64,000 nucleotides of DNA from Nannobrachium achirus. Taxonomy: Eukaryota; Chordata; Actinopteri; Myctophiformes; Myctophidae. The notes under the pieces were generated by a model. That model had not been told where the DNA came from, searched no databases, and worked only from the letters and a program-made list of their open reading frames with translations. Positions 1 to 27,800 of this stretch are shown here, in pieces. The position numbers and the translations under genes were made by a program. The stretch's first letter is position 1; each line of letters begins with the position of its first letter. The stretch lies in NCBI GenBank assembly GCA_963921795.1, contig OY997641.1:21339251-21403250 (forward strand). Direction: 5' to 3'.

Positions 1-430
1 TACAGTAAAGTACAATAAAGTACAGTAAGGTACAGTGGAGTACAGTAAAGTACAGTAGAGTACAGTAAAGTACAGTAGAGTACAGTAAAGTACAGTATAG
101 TAAGGTACAGTAGAGTACAGTACAGTAAGGTACAGTACGGTACAGTAGAGTACAGTATAGTATAGTACAGTAAGGTACAGTACAGTACAGTAAGGTACAG
201 TAGAGTACAGTAAAGTACAGTACAGTAAGGTACAGTAGAGTACAGTAAGTTACAGTAGAGTACAGTAAGGAACAGTACAGTAGAGTACAGTAAAGTACAT
301 TAAGTTACAGTACAGTACAGTACAGTACAGTACAGTACAGTAAGGTGCAGTACAGTAAGGTGCAGTACAGTATAGTAAGGTACAGTACAATACTGTAAGG
401 TACTGTACCTTACAGTACCTTAAAGTATCC
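1..430. repeat. Tandem array of TACAGTA-like 5-10-bp units
   Basis: The first 430 bases are almost entirely variants of tacagtaaag, tacagtagag and tacagtaagg. The array continues off the left edge. The units are imperfect and no coding frame crosses it. It ends in a short inverted stretch (tactgtaccttacagtacct) before unique sequence begins near 430. A tandem satellite or minisatellite is clear; its family name is not. Confidence 0.93.
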
Positions 431-894
431 TATTTGTTGGGTTGGAAGCGAGCCCACACTGTTTCGAAGGAACAGTATTTCTAGTTATCAAAGATATTAA
501 CGTAACGTTTTGGTTAACGGTTTACAATGGAGTTGTCATTGCGTGTTGTCATGCTCTGCAGAGCAAAATGGACACTCAAAGCAGAAAGATATAATGAACA
601 ACACATGCGACAGAAAACGATAGCATTAGCATTGGCTAGCCAAAGAAGAAGGAATAAAAACATGGATTTATTTGTATTTACAAACTGTCCGCATTGACTT
701 ACTGGTCTGGGAAAAGATCATCTTTTGGCGAGAGGCACAGCGCCGCTGACAGCAACAGCAGCACCGTGGCGACGTTAGGTAAGAAATATGTCTGATACAA
801 CTCTTAATATAATAACGTCACCTGTTTCGAATGATATCAACGCACTTAATGCGAAATATTCACGTGCTTTCAGACTCTTCAATGCAGAGGTAAT
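431..894. other. Intergenic or intronic sequence with no recognised gene
   Basis: I see no coding exon, RNA gene or clear transposon end here. If crebbp extends to the left, as expected, this is part of the intron upstream of the first visible exon at 3902. Confidence 0.4.
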
Positions 895-1105
895 GAGGTA
901 TCCATAGATACAGCATACTAGTATCTCACCAATGCAGAGAAGTATCTCACCAAGGCAGAGATATTAGTAGTAAAATGACGACATCTAGTGGTCAACCTCA
1001 GAGGAGCGCAAAAATAAAACCTGAGGAGAATTCCAGCCTCGAACCAGAAGCCAGCTATTCTCTGTTCCCCCGTGCAACGCTCCACGCCACAGACCCCGAC
1101 GGAGC
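895..1105. repeat. Direct repeat, copy 1 (211 bp)
   Basis: This block, beginning gaggtatccatagatacagc, recurs at 1269-1479 and looks identical by eye. The two copies are separated by 163 bp rich in GGGCC and TTTA motifs. Short open frames here are not convincing genes. The identity implies a recent duplication or an assembly duplication. Confidence 0.85.
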
Positions 1106-1268
1106 ACCTGGAGGCGTTTTTTAATTTATTTATTTTCCTTCACTTGGGCTTTTTAGGGCTTCGGGCTTAAAATGATGAAACACGTTAGGGTCGGGCCGGG
1201 CCTCGGGTCTGCCCTGTCGGGCCCAGTTAGGGCCAGGCCTTAATTTTCAGGCCCGTTGAGAACTCTAA

Positions 1269-1479
1269 GAGGTATCCATAGATACAGCATACTAGTATCT
1301 CACCAATGCAGAGAAGTATCTCACCAAGGCAGAGATATTAGTAGTAAAATGACGACATCTAGTGGTCAACCTCAGAGGAGCGCAAAAATAAAACCTGAGG
1401 AGAATTCCAGCCTCGAACCAGAAGCCAGCTATTCTCTGTTCCCCCGTGCAACGCTCCACGCCACAGACCCCGACGGAGC
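1269..1479. repeat. Direct repeat, copy 2 (211 bp)
   Basis: Second copy of the 895-1105 block, offset 374 bp. After it the sequence diverges (ggcgcggtattgg against acctggaggcg after copy 1). This marks the breakpoint of the duplication. Confidence 0.85.
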
Positions 1480-1719
1480 GGCGCGGTATTGGGCGGCGAT
1501 GACCCCCGTGAGTCGCCACCGAGGCGAGCGCTAGCGAGCCGAGTTGCCGCGACGAGCGGTGGGAACGCCGCACAATCCCACTCAGCCGCGTTACCGAGTT
1601 ATGTGCCGTTATGGACAGAATAGTAAATATTCAGTCCCTCACTATCAACGTCTACCCCACTGCACGTCTACCCCACTATCCACGTCATAGATAAATGCAC
1701 AAAAAAGGAGTCACATCAT

Positions 1720-1791
1720 CCGTTCATTAGCTCAGTCAGTAGAGCACGGATGCAATAAACCCACGGTTTGGGTTCGATTCCCCTGAGGGGA
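1720..1791 (+). tRNA. tRNA-like sequence (Ile-AAT-like), probably a pseudogene or SINE head
   Basis: An A-box (TTAGCTCAGTCAGTAGAGC) and a B-box (GGGTTCGATTCCCC) sit at tRNA spacing. The D stem GCTC/GAGC is intact, and the acceptor arms (CCGTTCA and TGAGGGG) pair at six of seven positions counting one GU. The anticodon loop reads GCAATAA, giving AAT, but its stem pairs poorly. I infer a tRNA-derived pseudogene or the head of a SINE rather than a working tRNA. Confidence 0.5.
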
Positions 1792-1799
1792 ATAATATT

Positions 1800-2600
1800 C
1801 AAGGCGAGAGATATCGGCGCATGCGTACTTCAAAGTAGATACTCCTCCGTGGATACACTGTGGATACTATCTGCGTTCAAACGTCTGAAAAAGGGTGATA
1901 AAGTCCGGTTGAATGCGAAGATACCAGTCGAAGCGGGTGATAACGTTGGCATTCTTTCATTTCGGGGCGACAGGTTCGGGTCTCGGATCTCTCGTTCTGC
2001 TCGGGTATCGGATCCAATTTTTCTAATAACAGGCGGGGCCGTTCGGATCGGATCCATCACGTCTCGGGGCTGATCGGGTAACGGTTCTCAAATTCCAAAT
2101 GATAGACGGGGCCATATGGGTCCGGGTCCATTTCCCCCGGGTCCTTTTGGGTTCGGGTAGTTCAAATTGGACCCGTGAAGACCTCTAAAGCACATTCATG
2201 TTGGCGACCGTAGCTTAGTTGCTTCTTGTCTGAGTTCTGAGCAGTTTATGTACCAAGCGGGGAACGGGTAGGATTACTTATCTGCTGTGAATAGCCCTTC
2301 GAAGACAGTCGAACTCCATGTCCCCTGTCACAAATTCTAATATAAAGATAATGGTCTTTTTTCATGATTTTTGTTTTGGTATTTGGTATTAAAAGTCCTT
2401 AAATTGTCACTTTCACTGTCAAACATTATAACCAGTAAGACTCCCTAATCGGGAGATAAGCGACCGTCAGGTGACATGTATACACAAAGAGGGCTGTAAG
2501 TGGCATTGGTTCCTGAGTGTAGGGGGACGTGTAGACATAGTGTGTACCGATTTGTGTGATTTTAGGGCAAAAACTGTAGGAGCAGTGTCCAAAAATGTGT
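1800..2600. other. Non-coding, repeat-like sequence without a recognised gene
   Basis: GC-rich pieces such as gttcgggtctcggatctc and gggtccgggtcc look like an old repeat but show no clear ends. No exon of crebbp was recognised here. Confidence 0.35.
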
Positions 2601-2608
2601 TTTGCAAG

Positions 2609-2661
2609 AATCGGCCTCATGGTGGCGCTAGAAGAGGCCTCATGGTGGCGCTAGAAGAGGG
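2609..2661. repeat. 25-bp tandem duplication
   Basis: The unit cggcctcatggtggcgctag plus aagag is repeated twice in tandem. The second copy ends in ggggcatg. It is short and of no known function. Confidence 0.75.
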
Positions 2662-2739
2662 GCATGTGAGAAATGAGGGGTGGGGTCTCCGCGTTGCCTT
2701 GGCGGACGAATAGGTACCGGCCCCGGCTCTCCCGGACGC

Positions 2740-3090
2740 TCCTAGCCCGAGTTACGGCATTTTATGTGAGCTGCAGTGGAGGGGGTCCTCCACTGGGGGC
2801 GCCACCTCTTTTGCATCCGTTCTGGAGCACCAGGAGTCGGTGGTCCCCGGGAATTCCCCGTGAGCAGCCCCGTTGGGGTGGTCATTTGGTCATTTTTTAC
2901 ATCTGGGGGTCCCCCAGGGACCTGGGGGTCCCTGGAGCTCCGGGGGTCCTTGGAGGTTGTAGTTTGGCAGGCAAGGAACGTGTGTGCAAAATTTGGCATG
3001 GATCGGGGCAACGGTTGCGGAGATATGAGCAGGGCAAGAGTGTGACGTGTGACAGACAGACGGACTGACTGACTTACACTTTGTGGAGGT
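2740..3090. repeat. Probable dispersed repeat of unknown class
   Basis: GC-rich sequence with repeated gggggtcc blocks and a tract ending gacagacagacggactgactgac. The composition differs sharply from the flanks. I infer a repeat, but termini and target duplications are not visible. Confidence 0.4.
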
Positions 3091-3189
3091 TTTAATAATG
3101 TTGGGACCCGACCCGCAGTTTGAGAGTCACTGCTGTAGGGGGCAGTGTCCACACAAAATGCCTTTTGAGTTTGCGGTGCAAGTCTGTAT

Positions 3190-3272
3190 AGACGCGCTGG
3201 TGTGTTTGTATTTTTATGGTAAAGACGCGCTGGTGTGTATGTATTTCTATGGTAAAGATGCGCTGGTGTGCT
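3190..3272. repeat. 33-bp tandem repeat, about 2.5 copies
   Basis: Units begin gacgcgctggtgtg and end tatggtaaa. Two full copies and a partial third follow one another with few changes. Confidence 0.85.
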
Positions 3273-3901
3273 TCAACTCTTGGAAAGGAGCACGGATCAT
3301 TTGATGTTGAATCATTACTACAACCACGAGAAGTCCCATTTTCACATTGTTTCAGCAATGGTTGATCGATTCGAACACTGAGGGTGTTAACTCATTTGAT
3401 GCCTTTTCAAAAGTACCAGGATGCCATTCCATGTAATTTTTTGTGCACACCCATGCCTAGATCATGCACCATATGTGTTCACAGCTTTCAAACAAAAAAA
3501 TCCGCTTGGAAATCCTTTCAGGCATGAGATAGAAGCCATTAATTTCTTCAAATGTAAACAAACATGGCTGCCATGTTGAAAGATGTGGTTGGTATAGGGG
3601 TTAAACATGCAATTTCGCGATTGCGATCATGCCTACTACATTTTTGGAGGTCCAAAAAATATTTTAGATTTTTTTTTTCTGGCAGCCTGAAACTAATGTA
3701 ATAACTCGGGAAACTCGGGAGGGGGCTGCAAATGAGTTAATAAACGCTGCATGCGAGCGCTATGGACATGACATCAACGGCGCTCCTCTGCTCAAAAAGA
3801 CGCCCTCAGTGGACACTGCACCTAATAGGCGGGCACAATGACGTTTTTGAGCTGTAAGAAGTAGGAATGGACGTTAACTTTTACTCTGGTTATGTCCACA
3901 G

Positions 3902-20105
<16,204 letters not shown>

Positions 20106-20111
<6 letters not shown>

Positions 20112-20678
20112 CGTCATTACGTGCGCGTCCCGCGTCTTAGACGCGTTCACGTTGCCTAGAGACGCATTCACGTCATTGTCCTGGGGTCCCACGGACGCAT
20201 CGCCTCCATTGGAGTCCACGTTAAAATAATTTACCACGTCGCTAGTGGAATAAGTACAATATTTCACGTTATTAGTGGAATAAGTACAATATTTGCCTCT
20301 GAGATGTAGTGGAGTAGAAGTAAAAGTAATGAAAATTGGAAATACTCCAGTAAAGTAAAAGTACCTTAAATTGTACTTATAAGTACAGTACTTGAGAAAA
20401 TTACCTTTTTATTACCCCAAGAAAAAAGAAAAAAAAGACCATTATTGCACCAAAGTAATCAACAAGCTAAAACTATACTATCAAAAATTTCCAAACATTA
20501 GCCTAATTGTAAAATAATATAAGATAGAGGCAAACATTTTATAAATAGCCGATCTAAAAGCTCACAATGCAAAAAATAAATAAAATTGGGGACCCATAAT
20601 TTTTTTCTGGGACTCATTCGAATGACCACCTGTGGGTCCCGGGACCCATTACTTTGATAACCTATTAACATCACTGCA
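20106..20678. other. Non-coding insert between the two copies of the crebbp last-exon sequence
   Basis: Sequence on both sides reads caggtacag (about 20100-20108 and 20675-20684), consistent with a duplicated junction. The insert holds hAT-like text (taagtacaatatttgcctct, gtaaagtaaaagtac) and half of a short palindrome near 20545. A GT-AG intron joining 20102 to 20679 would keep the frame (SGQ then VQRPGMP), but this is inference. Confidence 0.6.
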
Positions 20679-22057
20679 GGTACAGAGGCCGGGGATGCCT
20701 CTGTACCTGACCTCTCCACCTACCTCAACCTCTCCCGGCACCCCCAACTCTGGGCAGCAGCCCTCCACGTCCCCCCAAACCCCCCAGCCTATGCCCAACC
20801 AGACCCAACAGCAGCAGCCCACCAATCCGGCCACCATGGCCCAAGGCTTCCCCAACAACGGTCGCGGCAGCCAGCCCCCCACGCCGGTCCCACACGGCAA
20901 ACCGGGGCCTCAGTCTTCCCCTATCCATCAACAGCAGTCACCGCTCCCCAGCATGCCCCCCCAGCAGCAGCAGCCTCAGCAGACGCCTCCTCCACCGCTG
21001 CAGCAGCAGCAGCAGCAACCACCACCACAGCCCCCGCTGGCAGCCCTGAAGGTGGCCAGACAGATCGAGATGGTAGCCAAGGCCATCGGGCAGCAGAACT
21101 ACCCCATGAACGGGGTGCCCATGAACCACCCCCGGATGGTGGGACCCATGGCGGGCCAGATGCAAATGATGCAGGGGCCAAGGGGCCCCCAAGTGATGCA
21201 GGCCATGCAGCAGGTGCCTCCCCAGCAGGGCCCTATGGCCCATCAGCCGGCTCAGGGAACTCCCATGGCCCAACAGGGCCCGCTCATACAGAGGCCCATG
21301 ATGCCACAGCAGCAGGGCCTCCAGATGCCTGGCGTCATGAACCCCCAGGGTCCCTCGCAGCCGGGCATGACCCCCCAGCAGCAGGGCATGCCCCGGGGGA
21401 TGCCCGGAAACATCGCCCCCAACGCGCTACAGGACCTGCTGCGCACGCTCAAGTCCCCCAGCTCCCCCCAGCAACAACAGCAGGTCCTCAACATTCTCAA
21501 GTCCAACCCGCACCTCATGGCTGCCTCCCATGGCCCAGATGGGTCAGCCTGGCATGGGCATGGACGGGGCCCAGAACATCCTCCAGCAGCGCTTGCTCCA
21601 ACAGCAGCAGCAGCAGCAGATGTTGAAGCAGCACATGGGCTCTCCGACGCAGGCCAACTCCATGAGCCCTCAGCCCCACATGCTGCAAGGCCAGCCCCAG
21701 GGCGGGCCGCACTTACCCGGCCAGGCCATGGCCAACGCCCTGGGGAACCAAGTGCGGTCTCCGGCGCCGGTGCAATCTCCCTGTCCACCTTCCCAGCAAC
21801 CCCCGCATTCCAGCCCCTCGCCGCGGATACAGCCCCAGCCTTCTCCCCAGCACGGTGCCCTCCACTCCAGCTCGCCTCACCCCGGCCTCGGAGGCCCGAT
21901 GCCCGGCTCCATGGAGCAGGGACACATGGGCGCGCCGGAGCAGAGTGCCATGCTCCCACAGCTTAACACACCAAATCGAGGGGGGTTAAGCAATGACATG
22001 AGTATGGTGGGAGACACCACGGGAGACACACTAGAGAAGTTTGTTGAAGGATTGTAG
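20679..22057 (+). CDS. crebbp: Second copy of the crebbp C-terminal exon sequence plus the true CBP C-terminus
   Basis: From [16 protein letters not shown] the sequence repeats the Gln/Pro-rich stretch of 19520-20108 at about 97% identity by eye. It is fuller: it has [18 protein letters not shown] and [18 protein letters not shown]. After [10 protein letters not shown] the frame changes. A second frame from about 21530 gives [36 protein letters not shown] and the diagnostic CBP end [16 protein letters not shown] with stop at 22055. The last NCBD helix (FIKERRAKY) is absent here but present in the first copy. It may be genomic duplication with deletion, or a misassembly of repetitive Gln codons. 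One intact exon cannot be read from either copy. Confidence 0.8.
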
Positions 22058-23690
22058 CATTTCATAAGATGAATAAAGGCCTTCATCTGTGTTTTCAACC
22101 GAGACATTTTTTTGTACTTAATGATGTAAAAAGTCTAAAGAAATTAGTCACAAGGCCTATGGACTGTGAACGTTTCCTTAAACCAAGGGACTGCGTTTTC
22201 TTCCAACATATGGAGGGACTTGAATAATTGCTGTTTAAAAAGAGGACAATTAAGACACAAAGAATATATTTTTTGGTTCAGACCAGATGAGAAAGAATTT
22301 TGTCCTGGTCTTTGTGTTGTTTTAATTTGTTTTTTTTGTTTAGTTTTCTTCCTTCTAATTTGTTATGCTCTGGTATGGACTTTTTTTAATGAAACTTCCC
22401 AAAACAAAAAATTCGATTTCATTTTATTACGATTTTTATTTTATTTTGTACCTTTGCAGAATGAATAGCGTTTTTGTTTTGATGACTGTAAGATAATTTG
22501 TTGGGGAACTTTTGTTTTTTGCCAGGTTTCACCTCTTGCTCCCTTACTTCATTCCTGGCTAATTTATTCTATAAATACAGTGTTTCTCACCGTCTGGTCT
22601 GGGGACTACCAGCTCTGTAACTCGTGGTTACTGTCTCCTAAAGGTCCATTTGGACCCCTGGTGGACCCTGGGCCTGATGTTGAGAAACGGTGTGCTAATC
22701 TGCAATTTTTTCAAAAGGACATGCCTTTTGGGAAGACATACTTTTCTTTCCTGTTTGCAGAGTCTATGGGAGATTCACGTATTTGTATAGAACTAGGAAC
22801 TATTGCACACACCCAAACATGACATGATGCAGGGGTGCAAAAAAGAAAAAAAATCCTGCACTTGGGCTTAAGCCTGATTTTTAGTTGCGTGCCAGTCTCT
22901 CGCACAAGAAATAGCCGATGTACAAGCTTGCAAAGTGTGGCGTCGTGACGAGTTGATTTCAGGACATGACTAAACTGAGGGATGAAACAATTGACACGGT
23001 AGTTTCCCCCTGACAATCCCCCTCACAAATATACATCCTTGCCTGGTCCAGAACCGAATTAAATGCAACTGCATGCAGCAACAAAAGACATAAATAAAGT
23101 ATTATTTTAACCTTGTACATGCAACAGGAGGCTCTATTTAGGCGCACGGCACTGGCACACAACTAAGGATTAAATCGTGGCTGTAATTTATACGTGGTCG
23201 CATGACAAGTCTCACAACGACACCTTTTCTTTCTGTTAAATTTGTCATTTTCATCATGCAACAACGTATAAATTAGCCTTAAAGCTTGTTCACTCAAAGG
23301 TGCCGGAATGTTTATTTTTACTGGCTTGGACCCAGTAATATTCTGTCTTGCAGATGTTAAGAAAAAAAAAGAAAGACGTTGCTTTGTTTCTCCTTGGATT
23401 GAAAGAACTTCTCACAAAGACCTGAAGCCCTCTTTTTGCCTGTGGTGCGATACGACCCGTCAGACTGCTGATCTGTGTTCAGAGAGAGTTCTGTGCATCC
23501 TCTTATTTCTTTCTCTTCTTGCATTAAACTTGAATTGATGGTGAACTGTTCTCTAATGTAAATCACGCAGATGGACAAATACTGTAAATATGCAAAAGCA
23601 AAAAAGAAAAGAAAAAGAATGAGATCAATGTACAAACTGGCTAAAATGGCTCATTTCGTACTTATATACCATATTGTTAAATAAACCTGT
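22058..23690 (+). other. crebbp: crebbp 3' untranslated region with two AATAAA signals
   Basis: AATAAA occurs at 22072-22077 just after the stop and again at 23680-23685. AT-rich sequence fills the gap. A hAT-like fragment (cagtgtttctcacc to gagaaacggtg) lies at about 22579-22693 and half of a short palindrome near 22912. The extent is inferred from the signals. Confidence 0.6.
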
Positions 23691-24191
23691 GTGCAACAGA
23701 CCCCGTCTCTGGTTGTCTCTACCATTTCTTGGAATGCAATATTTTCTTTCTGGATTTACATAAGCTTGTGTGAAAATTTCAGTTTTTGACCTTCAAGGAT
23801 TTGATATCCCTCAAACACGCTGGGGAACACTTTGTCTTGATGTAAACGTAAAAAGGGGAGAACCACTCATTTTCACCATTGAACTATGTCATTAATATAC
23901 CTTTGAGTTATGTGGAAATGAGAAACTCCCCCCTTGGCTTGCTCAAAAGTGGATTCCAGGGACACTGGGTTCCTTTAGACTAGAGAGGGCTCCCCCAAAT
24001 TGACCCATAGATGTGTTTGCGGATCCATTTGGTTCCATTTGAACACTGTCCGAGTTAAGGAGAAACCTTAAAATTTGAAAGTTTGAGAAACACTGATGTA
24101 AATGATCACAATTCACAAGCACTTGTCTTTAGTTACTGGTAAAGTAAGCCATTTACCATGAGAGGGAGTGGGTTGTTGGCTGATTTAGCAG

Positions 24192-24470
24192 GGGTCCTCT
24201 ATGTTCCCCAGGTTCTATGTTCCCCTCTCTATGATCCCATCTCACAGCATTAGTTTTAGTGAGGTTAGGGTTAGGGGTAGGTTAGGTGGTAAGAAAGTGG
24301 GGAACATAGAACCTGGGGAACATAGGTACGGTCACAAGGCGAAGGGGGTCCTCCCTATGTTCCCAAGGTTCTATGTTTCCAGGTTAGGTTTAGGGTTAGG
24401 GTTAGGGTTAGGGGTAGGGTTAGGGTTGGTTAGGGTTAGGGTAAGGGTTAGGGTTAGGGTTAGGGTTATA
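24192..24470. repeat. Inverted repeat enclosing telomere-like TTAGGG runs
   Basis: Arms such as ctatgttccccaggttctat recur inverted near 24300-24325. Between and after them are ggttagggttaggg runs, densest at 24383-24465. It stands between crebbp and trap1. Confidence 0.85.
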
Positions 24471-24838
24471 AATCAGCCATCAACCTCGAATGGTAAATTG
24501 CTTTTCTACCACTTTTACCATATAAATGAAAGAAAACACAGTTGTAACTTGCAAGGATCTTTAGTTACAATCATTATTTTTTTCAGTGGGCGGGGTCCAT
24601 GAGCCAACTAAAGGTTGTTTACTGATTTACCACTGTTGTAAGCCAATCAGAATCCAGTATTTGAACACGTGACCACAAAAATTGGTAGAATTCATATTTT
24701 TCACCAGGCATGTGAATAGACAGACGCTATGCTGCTGCTGACGTCATTTTAATGCGTGCATCGGGGCCTTGTTCGTCTTGCTCAGCGTGTGAGCTGCTGT
24801 GTGCAGTCAGTACTGTAGTGTAGGTCAAACTAAGCAAC

Positions 24839-27800
24839 ATGTCTCGCTGTCTGAAGCTCTTCCAGTTCGCTCTGGCTTCTCCTCACAGAACCAGCAGCAG
24901 GTTGTTGTCATGTGGACGAGGTTTGAGCACCAGGACCTTGGCCGGATCTCACCATGCAGGTATGTACGTTGTGTTTGTGTCATGACATGACAGGGAGAGC
25001 TAAACTAGCCTAGCCGCTGATGCTGTAACTGCTGTGCAATAGTCTATCTCAGTGGTTCTCAAAGTGGATTCCAGGGACTCTATGGTTCCCCTTAGCAGGG
25101 TCTAAATTGACCCATACACAAGTACTCTGACAGTGTACAAATGGAACCAAATGAACCCGTTATGTTCCATCTGTACACTGTCAGAAATTAATTAAGGGGA
25201 GACCTTGATGTTTGAAAGTTTGAGAAACACTGGTCTATCTAGTAGTTATTACTCTTGCAGCTGCAGCTTTACTGTCTTGCTATGCTATTCAAATGTGTCG
25301 CACCATATTTCCTTTATAACATGGTGTTCTATTCGTTTATATTCGAATCTTTATCGCTGTGTTACAATGTGACACACTGTCATGTTGAAGTAATATTACA
25401 TCATGGCTGCTATGGTAGATGCCACGGTCTGTCATTCTTCCATGCACATAGATGGTGGTAATCGGTGTGAAACATTGTTTTAACTTTAACCAATGTGTAT
25501 GGAAGGCTATGTTGTTAATACTTTTGATTGATTGATTGAAGACTTTATTAGACGTTTGCATAGGAAAAGGTACAGTTTCATGACGGTACAGTTCACTGGT
25601 ACAAGGTCTACTAAAAGGAGATCCTAGAAAAGACTAAGCTTATTTCCACAGGAAACCATTTAAGTATCTCATATAACATTGAATGACAGACGAATAGAAC
25701 AACCCACTGCAATGTCGGTGTCACTAGACTAGCACATCTGCAGTGGGTTGAAGCTGCTCTCCCTACTCTCCTTTGAGACATTTAGGTCATGTTGTGGAAC
25801 TGTCACCGGTTGACAGGTAGTACAGCCTGAAGTTGTACAAATCGATTAACCACTACCACTTCGCACACCACACAATGGTGCCATGCAGATCTAAAAGGCA
25901 TCGCAATGCCACGAGTTGTGAGCTTGTAGATCTGCTATTTATTTTTTATTTTTCTTCTTTTTTAAGACACATTTTTAAGCTTTTTGCCCCATGACATGCT
26001 TACCAATCGATGCTTTTATGAAATTATATATATATATATATATAATCTATATTATCCCTACTAGGGATGGGACGATATGACAATTTCATATCACGATTAT
26101 TGTGACCAAATAAATCGTGATTTACGATATTATTGCGATAATCAAAATCCATAATCCTGGGGCGGAACATTTGCCAAAAAATAGCAGCTGCATTGCGACG
26201 CGTTGTGAGCTTGTAGATCGGCTATTTTTTGCTAAGACATTTGATAGAGTGAAAAAAGGACTATCAACAATCAAGTACGTATATTATAAGTACCTTTTAT
26301 TTTAGAGGGTTCAAGTGGTACTGGATATGCAGCTTGGTGAAAGGTGAATTGATCCCAGTGGCAGTGCATGACTGAGGACGATATCACAATAAATAAAATC
26401 TCCATGATACGAGTTTCGTATACGATACGATAATATCGCTTATTATCGTCCCATCTCTAATCCCAACACTTAATCTTGTTCCCCCGTCATCAGATGCTGG
26501 CCCCAGGCAGCAGGTGTGGAGCAGCAGACCCAGGCTGTGGAGCTCCCAGCACCCTGGCCTGGCTCTGAACCAGTACTCGCTCTACAGCACCCAGGAGGCC
26601 GAGAAGGTCCCCGATGAGGAGCCCCTGCACACCATCATCAGTGACACAGAGAATGTACAAGGTGATGAAAACACACAGGAGTATTGTCATATCCTAGATT
26701 TAAAAGCTACCTTCTTGGAACGTATTTGAATTAATGAATGAATACACCGTTATGTTCAGTTTCACTAATCTGTATGGTTGGAGTTATAGTATAGCACATC
26801 TACAGGGCTGTCGCTCTCCATTCCGACATGTCGCCACTCCGAAATTGACTTCTTATTGTCGGAGTGGCGACACTTCCATAGGGGTTAAGTTTAGGGTAAG
26901 GGTTAGAGATAGGGTTAGTGTCGGAATGGAGACATGTCGGAAAGGAGACATGTTGGAGTGGCGGGGTGTAACCCCTCTACAGTGCTTGGATGTTGTCTCT
27001 CTACTATTCCATAGAGAAGGTTATAGGACACTTACTGGTTGCCTTTGGCCAGTATCTCTCATGGCCAAAGACAGGCTCCCTCTGGAATGAGCAGTTGGTG
27101 TCTGGTATCTCTTAAGGAGATCAGGGCCGGTTTTAAATCCCGCCTGTAAAGGGGGTTCCAGACGGTACACGGCACCACGTCCTAGTAATTCATTTTCAAT
27201 GAGAGGCGGGCGGTTATTTCGGCAGCCCGGAGAAGTTTAGGGGCGGCAAGGCGGGCGGGCGGGTGCTTGTTCGTGCATGCATACGCGGGCGGCGAGAGCT
27301 GGATTGTGTTCATCTTTGTGAAATACCACGCAGCGCTTACTCGTGGAGCGAGTGTGTTTGTGTATCACTGCGGCGCGGTCCCCGCTGATCCTAGTGGGAG
27401 CCCCCGTGGTAACCACTGCCCGTCTGTAGGACCCTTTACAGTTGCGATTAGCATTTGTCGGGTTTAGACATATCGAACTGTACTGTAAACTGTGCTCTTA
27501 AGCCAACATTAACGTTGCTTCCTCGTCCTTCTAGGTACTTTCTCCAAACATGAGTTCCAGGCCGAGACCAAAAAGCTGCTGGACATTGTCGCCAGGTCCC
27601 TGTACTCTGAGAAAGAGGTGAGAATGGGGAGGATGGTTTTTCATAAATCCTGGTGTTATTTTGAAACGTGCGAGGCCTGCTTTTCTACAAATATATGACT
27701 TCTCTGACCGTGATTACTAATGCTTAAATCATAAAACCCTCAGGTGTTCATCAGGGAGCTGATCTCGAACGGTAGCGATGCCCTGGAGAAGCTGCGCCAC

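Noticed and set aside
895-1479. LTR-type element formed by the two direct repeats
   Set aside because: The 163-bp interior is far too short, and no primer site or coding remnant was seen.
1250-1573. A gene in the direct-repeat region
   Set aside because: Overlapping frames on both strands, no conserved motif, and one repeat copy lacks the same frame.
24240-24470. True chromosome end or fusion point
   Set aside because: The TTAGGG runs are short, degenerate and enclosed by inverted arms, with genes on both sides.
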